A stretch of DNA of 64,000 nucleotides from Anthopleura xanthogrammica (taxonomy: Eukaryota; Cnidaria; Anthozoa; Actiniaria; Actiniidae): positions 5,688,120 to 5,752,119 of the forward strand of contig OZ025220.1 of the NCBI GenBank assembly GCA_964019055.1. Reading direction: 5' to 3'. A program made the translations under genes and the position numbers. Shown one piece after another: positions 57,309 to 64,000 of this stretch (position 1 is the first letter of the stretch; each line of letters begins with the position of its first letter). The notes beneath the pieces are model-generated. The model was not told where the DNA came from and made no database searches. It worked only from the letters and a program-made list of their open reading frames with translations.

Positions 57309-57571
57309 TACAGTAAAAACGCGCATGTAAGAACCTGCATTTTTCCAAGTTAGCCTAGACAGGTTCTTATATTATTGGTGTTATCTGGGAAATCAGGGTA
57401 TGTTGGATCATAGAAAGGATTCTTATCTTCATTAGGAAGAAAAGGTGCTTGTTTCTGATAGAATATTGGTGCAGTCCACTGTTTGTATAAAATATGCATA
57501 AAATTATGATGGAAATTCTTAGCCTAACAGGTTCTTAATCACTAGGTTCTTACATGCAGGTTTTTACTGTA
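57309..57571. mobile_element. MITE with TACAGTAAAAACGCGCATG termini
   Basis: TACAGTAAAAAC...CATGTAAGAACCTGCA mirrored by TGCAGGTTTTTACTGTA-type sequence; the flanking TA at each end fits a Tc1/mariner-type target duplication (inferred). Confidence 0.8.
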
Positions 57572-57686
57572 GTTGACCAGCAGTGACAATAAAGGGCCCT
57601 ACTCAAAGTCCTCACTATACTCCACCGTCACCAATCTATTACCCGGCTTTCGAAAGTTTTTGTTTTGAGCGGGTGTGTAAGCAGCA

Positions 57687-58569
57687 CTAAAATAGTTGGG
57701 CCGCTGCCATGAAATGGGATGGCGGCCGGTTGGACTGGACTGAAAGAGACCCATAGCAAGCGCCTTCAATGTTGTTTGACTGTTGAAGGACACCAAATAT
57801 GGTTTCTCCGTTCGTTTCTCCATTCATTTTCCTAAACTCCATTTCTTTGGGCCGGGGTTTCTTCCAGACAATTGGCATCAGAAGTTTTAAAAAAGATACC
57901 CTTATTGAGCCTTTGGATTTCAGCTTCTATTTCTTCCTTGTATCCACTGATCTCTTGTCTATCGTTTTTCTTCAACAAGGCTTTCGCTTTGTCGAGGTAG
58001 TCATTGGCCTCGCTCGCGATGTCAATAAGATTGCCGTTACACTGTTCATGCTTAGCGATGAGAGACGAAATTTCTGCAATCTGATTATTTATTTGAAAAC
58101 ACATCCTGCTCGAACTTGCTTGGATAATATCGATAAGATATTTGGCATGATCACAAATCTCTTTTCTTACTTGAAGCGATCTTTGGAGAGCTTCCTCGTG
58201 GCTCTTCAATAAGGGATTTTTCTCTTGATGTTTCGCCTTACAGAACGTAACGTTTCTTTCACAGTCTTGTATGACCTTCGTAAGCTCGAGTTTCTCCTTT
58301 CTTCCAGGAATCCTTTCAACCAAACTCTTCAAAATATGGTTTGTAGGCAGTCTATCCACACTTCCTTCGGGTAACACGGAAATGACTCGGCAAGTTGGAC
58401 ACTCGATTACTAGCTGGTTTCGATTTATAGCCATTGTCCCGAGGCATTTCTTGCAAAAATTGTGAGAACATTGAGGCAAAGCTTTGGGCTCCTCGAATTC
58501 ATCGAAGCACACAGGACAACATAACTCATCTTCTTGCATAGGAATGCTTAACAACTTTGAATCGGCCAT
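57687..58569 (-). pseudogene. RING-HC/coiled-coil gene 3, frameshifted near its C-terminus
   Basis: Paralogue of gene 2. The ORF from the ATG at 58569 (in-frame TAA two codons upstream) runs 245 residues to 57832. RING cysteines and histidine are at the same positions as in gene 2, and the PTNHILK / IPGRKEK linker and coiled coil are kept. At about 57855-57870 it has four more bases than gene 2 and leaves frame, ending ...AQRNGV. The displaced continuation (KEMEFRKMNGETNGETIFG) is still readable in a second frame to 57687. The RING and coiled coil are untouched, so a shortened protein may still be made. It could equally be a functional C-terminal variant; the label reflects the frame break only. 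Confidence 0.7.
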
Positions 58570-58669
58570 AGCTTAGTATGTACAGACCAAGGCTAGGTCT
58601 TTCGCTTTCGAGGAAAAAATCAGAAAGTACACCACAGGAAGCCCAACACCAGTCATCAATATGTATAGG

Positions 58670-59060
58670 TAATCGCATGATTTTGAGTGCAATTTAGAAT
58701 AAATTATGACGAGTATTTTTTTCAATGTTTAACAAAATTGCACGAGCCGTTAGGCGAGTGCAATTTGTAATCATTGAAAAATTTACGAGTCATAATTTAT
58801 TCTAAATTTCACGAAAAAATCATGCGATTATTTGTTAATCATATACATACAAAAATTTTTATTGTTTCTTGTTGCTAGGCGGAAAACCATTCAACAGCTA
58901 TGAACCAACCAATCAGAATCGATTTCACGTTTTGCACTGAAAAATTTCAAAATTTGCACTCAAAAATTTCAAAATTTGCACTGCCTTAGCAAATTTAGAA
59001 TAAATTGAGGTGCTCTCAGCCAATCAGAGTGCAGAAATTTTTGTATGTATATGATTAAGA
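58670..59060. mobile_element. Compound foldback MITE
   Basis: Mirrored AATCGCATGATTTT...AATTTAGAATAAATTATGAC arms around GAGCCGTTAGGCGAG, then a second hairpin with TCATATACATACAAAAATTT ends. It sits directly upstream of gene 3, between the divergent genes 3 and 4. Confidence 0.75.
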
Positions 59061-59242
59061 ATCAAATTCCTGTTTATTTTTGGTAGGTTTATTGATGTTC
59101 TTCCTTTTTTTTCCTTTCCACTAGATGAGCATTTTTGTTTTGTTTTAGTTTCTTGTTAGTTTTGTCTGTCTGTCTGTCTGTCTGTTTTTTTTATTTTATT
59201 TTTTTATTCATCCAGGTTATTATTGCCAAAACTTTAACGACA

Positions 59243-59567
59243 GAGTTGAAAACGTATGAGCATGCGTAAAAATGTCCAGCAATACAAACATGATTTCTTG
59301 GAAACTTCCTCAAACTTAATCGCCTGCACGAAAATATAATCCATAGTGTTTTAAGGGAAAAAACAGTTGAGTACCGACAAACATTAGAAAAGGTCCAATA
59401 CCCAATGGTTAATGGATTAAAATACAAATGAGTTTAATCTGCACTCAGGTTTTGTAGCTGATTTTGAGGTTTTTTTTCGCAACAATATAAGCGTATTTTT
59501 TTAATATAAAGCAGGTGAGCCCGCGATTTTACCCACAACCGCTGACTCATTTTTTCCAGACCGGTTT
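59243..59567. mobile_element. Decayed copy of the MITE at 2377-2701
   Basis: Shares GAGCATGCGTAAAAATGTCC-type start, AATGGTTAATGGATTAAAAT, TGATTTTGAGGTTTTTT and GCAGGTGAGC...ACCGCTGACTC in the same order. Confidence 0.6.
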
Positions 59568-59748
59568 CCTCTAATATAACCGCTAAATCTAGCTAATTGT
59601 TTCTTTATCCGAGTCAGTCCTCTCAAGTTGATTTTCACAGCAGATCCAGCAGATGTCAGTTATATTACTGAGATGGTTTACCTGTGTGCCTATTTACAGG
59701 GAGGGACTGAGCATTTCCAAGAAAAATATTTTATGAAGTTGACACAAA

Positions 59749-61395
59749 ATGGCTGCTGCTCAATCGTCTAAAATCCATAGCATCCCTCTTCATGAGGACG
59801 ATCTGTCTTGTCCTGTCTGCTTTGATGAACTGGGTGATCCCAAATCTCTCCCAATTTGTGCACACATTATCTGCAAAGAGTGTCTAGAAAAAATGGCTGC
59901 CAAATCACACGATCAATTCATCGAGTGTCCGTATTGTAAAAAGAAATCTAGGATTCCTGAAGGTGGTGTGGATGCATTTGCTACAAGCCATCTAATGAAA
60001 AGAATGGTGGAAAATATTCCAGGGAGAAAAGAAAAGGTAGAACTGCAGAAAGCGCTGAAGGATTGTGAAGATAAGTTGGCTGATGGAAAGGTAACGGTCA
60101 ACTCAATCGACAAACTAATTGCTGATGCTATGAAGGAACATTTGAAACGAGTAGAAGAAGTCAAACACGAGATATCAGAACATGCTAGAAGATTAAAAGA
60201 AGTTGTAGAAGAGGAGAAAAATCGGCTGTTATCCGAAGTAGACAATTCTACGAAATGTAGTTTGGAGGTTTTGAGATTGAAAAAGCGAAAGCAAAAAATT
60301 CTTGAGCAATTTAAACGAGCAGAAGTTTGCACGACTAATGTTCACGAATATTTGAAGAATAGCAGCCTAAAAGATATCCAAGAGTTGAAGGAAGTCTTGG
60401 TTATTAATCTTCAAGAACATGCTCAGGAACTCCTAGACCCTAAGATAAGTCTAGAAGGTATTGAAGGCGATGAAACTGTAAAGTTTGAGAGAAACATGAA
60501 AATGTTTGCAGAACGGAGTCTTCTTGGGAGTGTTAGTAAATCCGCGAGGAAGATAAATGAAAACAAAGTCCCAAAGACCCAAGAAGGACTTCAGAACATC
60601 GATTCCTTGACAATAGATCTTGACTTTGAGCCTTTAAGTATCGGTGTTTCGAAAAGTTATGGTAGAATTGATATTGGAATTCTTCGAAGTGAGGAGAAAA
60701 AGTTTGATATCTTCAACATTAATGGAAAACATGTTAAATCAGTGCAACTGGATACCGTTCCAGCTACTCACCTCTATGATGTTTACTTTTCCATAAAGAA
60801 TGACATTATTCTAGTACTGGATCGCATCGATAAACAGTTACTGAACTATAGCTTTGATGGACACTGCAGGAAGTCAAAACATGTAGACGAATTTATAAAA
60901 TTTATTTCGATGGATGAAAATAATCGAATTATTTTGACCACAAGTCAAAATGAAGAAACCATCAAGTCATGTAGCGTTTTGGTTTACCTCCCGAAAAGGG
61001 ATGAACTTCACTTCAGATTTGGTGAATCGAACCTCGTAAATCCCTCAGGACGAGCTGTGTATCATAAACATATATTTTATGTCCCAGATAACTACAGCAG
61101 TTTGAAGATTTTTGACCAAAGAGGTAAATTTGTACAGTGTGTTCAGCTGGATGGAATTAACCCACAAGATTATAACATTTTTGCCATTGATGTTTATCAA
61201 GACTCAGTTATTGCATGTAACTGCAAAAAGAAAGTCGTGAAGATGTTTTCTATTCGTGATTTTTCGCTGATTTCAACTATGCATATCCCGGATGCACCTT
61301 GGATGATCGAGGCATTACCTACTACCATGTATGGAAAATGTAGGTTTGCAGTGATTTATGATGATGTCACAAGGCTTGATATTATGGGGGGCTAG
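59749..61395 (+). CDS. RING-HC/coiled-coil protein with propeller-like C-terminus (TRIM-like), gene 4
   Basis: Intronless, 548 residues; an in-frame TGA three codons upstream supports the ATG. RING: C21-x2-C24-x12-C37-x-H39-x2-C42-x2-C45-x14-C60-x2-C63. The shared linker reads ATSHLMKRMVENIPGRKEK. Coiled coil at about 88-240 with EEVKHEISEHARRLKEVVEE. From about 280 to the end, repeated beta-like segments (FDIFNINGKHVKSVQLD, LKIFDQRGKFVQCVQLDG, VKMFSIRDFSLISTMHI) resemble the NHL-type propeller of TRIM2/TRIM3/TRIM71 proteins but with degenerate repeats. No B-box or filamin domain. Likely an E3 ubiquitin ligase with substrate binding by the propeller. It is the only full-length member of the cluster, transcribed away from gene 3. 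Confidence 0.87.
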   Translation: MAAAQSSKIHSIPLHEDDLSCPVCFDELGDPKSLPICAHIICKECLEKMAAKSHDQFIECPYCKKKSRIPEGGVDAFATSHLMKRMVENIPGRKEKVELQKALKDCEDKLADGKVTVNSIDKLIADAMKEHLKRVEEVKHEISEHARRLKEVVEEEKNRLLSEVDNSTKCSLEVLRLKKRKQKILEQFKRAEVCTTNVHEYLKNSSLKDIQELKEVLVINLQEHAQELLDPKISLEGIEGDETVKFERNMKMFAERSLLGSVSKSARKINENKVPKTQEGLQNIDSLTIDLDFEPLSIGVSKSYGRIDIGILRSEEKKFDIFNINGKHVKSVQLDTVPATHLYDVYFSIKNDIILVLDRIDKQLLNYSFDGHCRKSKHVDEFIKFISMDENNRIILTTSQNEETIKSCSVLVYLPKRDELHFRFGESNLVNPSGRAVYHKHIFYVPDNYSSLKIFDQRGKFVQCVQLDGINPQDYNIFAIDVYQDSVIACNCKKKVVKMFSIRDFSLISTMHIPDAPWMIEALPTTMYGKCRFAVIYDDVTRLDIMGG

Positions 61396-62301
61396 ATAGA
61401 GAATGTTGAATAAGGGAAGGAGAATTGAAATAATGGACGAGAAGAGAAGAGAAGAGAAGAGAAGAGAAGAGAAGAGAAGAGAAGAGAAACGTAGTAAGAT
61501 TTTAGTGACCCCCTCTTAAGTAGTTCTAATTTTAGTGAAACCCCCCCTCCCCCTCCCTACTCCCAATGCGACTTCTTACGGAACGTTCATTATTTAACCG
61601 GGGGGGGGGGGGGGGAGATGCTATTATTTCTTATAGCAGAGTGGCTGAAAGATTATTGTGGGGGAAGGGTAGGTTTAAAATTTATATTGTCATTGATGTA
61701 GGTTACAGCAATTAGTTTGGAACTGTAATAACCTTATCCTGCCGAAAAAGAAACTGTCTGGCCATTTATCTTTTCTATTTCGAGCCCTGTGAAAGGCGTT
61801 GAGTTTGACAGCCGGCGGACAAGGGAATGCGCAGAGCCCTGGTGGGGGATCAGGGGGAAAAGCCCTCGAGCGCTCACAGACTTTAATTTAATAGTGAAAA
61901 ACTAATTTAACAAAAACGATTGGAATCGCATATTATTGAAAAATTTTGAAATTCAGACTCTCGGAAATGCGATTTCCAGAGTTTTGAGAGGCATTTGCGA
62001 CATATTTATTGCATTAAAGTTATGACAATTTTGCACATTCTGGCTAAGAAAAAGAAGAGAAAAGGCATATCTGATATGAGATAGTATATGAAAATATCAA
62101 GTCCTTCGTTATCAAATTTCTGAATTTCTTTCGTGGGTGTGGTTTCTCGACACAAACTCGTTTGTGACATTAAGTAGTCTATCTGTCCAGTCATATAGAG
62201 GAGTATAGCGTATTAGACGTATTAGCTATAAATAAAGTATTTATAAACATAATATCTAAAATTTGCCTTATGGTAGCTACGGCCCTGCGATGTCAAACTA
62301 G
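61396..62301. other. Repeat-rich 3' flank of gene 4
   Basis: AGAAG pentamer microsatellite (61440-61490), C-rich and poly-G runs (61545-61615), a fragment of the nested MITE seen at 44466 (61730-61792) and a fragment of the 3445 MITE (about 61930-61980). No clear polyadenylation signal for gene 4 was identified. Confidence 0.55.
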
Positions 62302-63009
62302 TGTTACACGACGGAAATTAGCATAATTACATAAACTAACATAATTATATTCTGAGTCAGTGATAGTTATTATTTGTTATCTACGTCACAAAATGCTAGG
62401 ACCTTGACACTGGAAAAGAACTAGTTTGAGTTAATTAGAGTTACTTAAGGCTTTTTACCTTCACCTAGCACCCCTTAGGGAAATACGAATCTATGTTTAT
62501 ACATGTGCAACACCTAGGCCACCTAGCTTGATCCATGTTGCACCTGTCATAAGCGTACACCGCTACTAGTGGATGTACCCACCAGGACGCACCTAATGTT
62601 GCGTCAACCTTTTCGCACTCTTAATCCTCAAGTTCTACTGGAAGTACTAAACCTGTTGTCGAAGTATGTATATCAATAGTTGTCAAATGAGTTTTACTCA
62701 CTACTGGTATGTGTTTCGTAAACTTTTACAACAGGATTCGAACCTTTCCTTTTCATAAAAAAATTTCAGTTTAACATGTTTACTCTAATTTGAATCAGGG
62801 AGAAATTGATTTCACTGCAATCTCACTTACTAGGTGAACTAGCCAATCAGAGTTCCCCTGGCACTGACGTCACATTCTCCATGCTTCGTTAGCTACTTAA
62901 ACCCGAGAATCTGCTAGTTAAGACAGTTGATATTTCCACCACTGAACTTTGATGTACTAAATCAGTCCAATAAAGAAGTCTCTACCACACGAGCAGTCCA
63001 TCCGTAACA
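62302..63009. mobile_element. Probable solo LTR (708 bp)
   Basis: Begins TGTTAC and ends GTAACA (TG...CA ends within a 6-bp inverted repeat) and is flanked on both sides by CTAG (298-301 of the 62 kb block and 63010-63013), a 4-bp target duplication. It contains AATAAA at about 62969, shortly before the end, as expected for the R/U5 part of a plus-strand LTR. No internal region or second LTR was found nearby. Gypsy-like is a guess from the duplication length. Confidence 0.6.
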
Positions 63010-63013
63010 CTAG

Positions 63014-63540
63014 TGGTAATTTGAAAAATAAAGTTGTTGACGATCAAGTTGATAATTCTTTATTCTTCCTGAAGAAAAAATTCTGTTATGGGCAATTCTC
63101 AAAAATCAATGAAGTTTATTTTAGGACGTTCTCCATTACAGATTTTTTATATCTTTCTCTACGCACTTACGAAACGTTTTGGAAAAAAAATGTTACCGTC
63201 CAGTTTTTGAGTTATTTTAGTTTGAGTATGAGATTTTTTGGGACAAATTTTTCCTCACTTATAATAATATACATTTATGATCAACTTACTTGTGTATGCT
63301 TATAACTATGTGAAATTATTAATCGTACCTATGGTAGATTCTCTTGGAAATAAATGCTTTAATAAATGCTTTATTATTATGCAAGTAAACACATCTAGAT
63401 GCCGTAGCATAAAAAAAAAACACTATCCAGTTGGGCGAAAAAAATCCCGTAACCAACTGAAATGGAACAATAAAAAAAAACTAATAAAATATGTCCTAAC
63501 TGGGTTCTTAACTTCAAAAAAAAAAAATTATTATAGCGAC
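63014..63540. other. AT-rich spacer
   Basis: No gene or repeat family recognised. Two open frames (63021, 63277) are Phe/Lys/Ile-rich in keeping with base composition and are not supported. Confidence 0.5.
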
Positions 63541-63936
63541 TAAAGCCCGTGTCACACGCTACGATTTCTCGTGCAACTTGTCTCGCGAAAAAAATTGCTG
63601 CAGGTTGCAGAGACCATGTCAAACGCACGATTTCGGTTGCAATTTGCCTCGCGAAAAAAAGTGTTGCAAGTTGCACGCGTAATTTGAATCAATGGTGAAT
63701 GAATGATTGGCTTGTGCGCGCGCTCTAATCGCAAGTTGCACCACCATGTCACACGTAAATTTTTACAAAAATTCTTGCAGAAAGTAGAAGTCGATTCTAC
63801 TTTTCGTGCAGCAAAAAAATGAAAAATTCAAGTCGCGCGAGGGTATGTCAAACGTGAAAAACGCTCGTGCAACCTGCAATCATTTTGTTCGCGAGACAAG
63901 TTGTACGAGAAATCGTAGCGTGTGACAGGGCCTTAA
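63541..63936. mobile_element. MITE with ~50-bp TIRs (GTCACACGCTACGATTTCTC)
   Basis: TAAAGCCCGTGTCACACGCT...CTTGTCTCGCGAA is mirrored by TTCGCGAGACAAGTTG...GTGACAGGGCCTTA. The interior carries further GCAAGTTGCA and CGCGAAAAAAA words. About 396 bp, no coding sequence. Confidence 0.88.
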
Positions 63937-64000
63937 AGATGGAATATACAAAATAGCGTTGACGTCATAAATATTTTACGCTTATGAGCAATGGAATGGC

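Noticed and set aside
59913..60332. Minus-strand frame opposite RING gene 4
   Set aside because: Ser/Phe-rich antisense shadow of the coiled-coil coding sequence.

Overview
This is a stretch of animal nuclear genome. Genes are split by many GT-AG introns of about 0.3-3 kb, the DNA is AT-rich, and introns and spacers are packed with short inverted-repeat (MITE-like) elements, tRNA-derived SINEs, microsatellites and retroelement debris. Nothing bacterial or viral was seen. Gene content (a Sin3 corepressor, a four-TM TMEM255-like protein, a decayed rhodopsin-type GPCR, a run of intron-poor RING/coiled-coil genes) and repeat style suggest a cnidarian, most likely an anthozoan. That placement is inference.

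Layout. (1) 1-7.3 kb: repeats. A ~1 kb heptamer array lies between inverted arms, followed by nested foldback elements, an orphan Myb/SANT-like exon pair and a SINE. (2) 7.4-12.97 kb, + strand: a complete four-exon TMEM255-like gene with a C-terminal PPxY motif. (3) 14.4-45.64 kb, + strand: a full SIN3 gene, 35 confidently chained coding exons giving 1224 codons plus a likely 5' coding exon. All three PAH domains, the HDAC-interaction region and the conserved C-terminal domain are present. Its introns carry dozens of MITEs, including a 4.3-kb inverted-repeat element in the proposed first intron. (4) 45.6-48.2 kb: spacer with MITEs. (5) 48.3-61.4 kb: four related single-ORF genes sharing a RING-HC finger, a P-G-R-K-E linker and a coiled coil. 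Three are on the minus strand (one a frameshifted near-duplicate of its neighbour) and one on the plus strand keeps a C-terminal propeller-like region. Between them lie a GPCR pseudogene and a 196-codon ORF resembling transposon-borne papain-like/OTU-like cysteine proteases. (6) 61.4-64 kb: repeats, including a 708-bp probable solo LTR and a long-TIR MITE.

Functional picture. The SIN3 gene should encode the scaffold of the Sin3-HDAC corepressor. The RING genes look like a lineage-specific TRIM-like E3 ligase family growing by local duplication. No operon-like or cassette-like system links the genes. The most unusual items are a 33-nt in-frame microexon inside PAH2, one MITE family sitting just upstream of two SIN3 splice acceptors with a branchpoint-like motif, the RING family cluster, and a perfect 53-bp-arm palindrome in the TMEM255-like intron.
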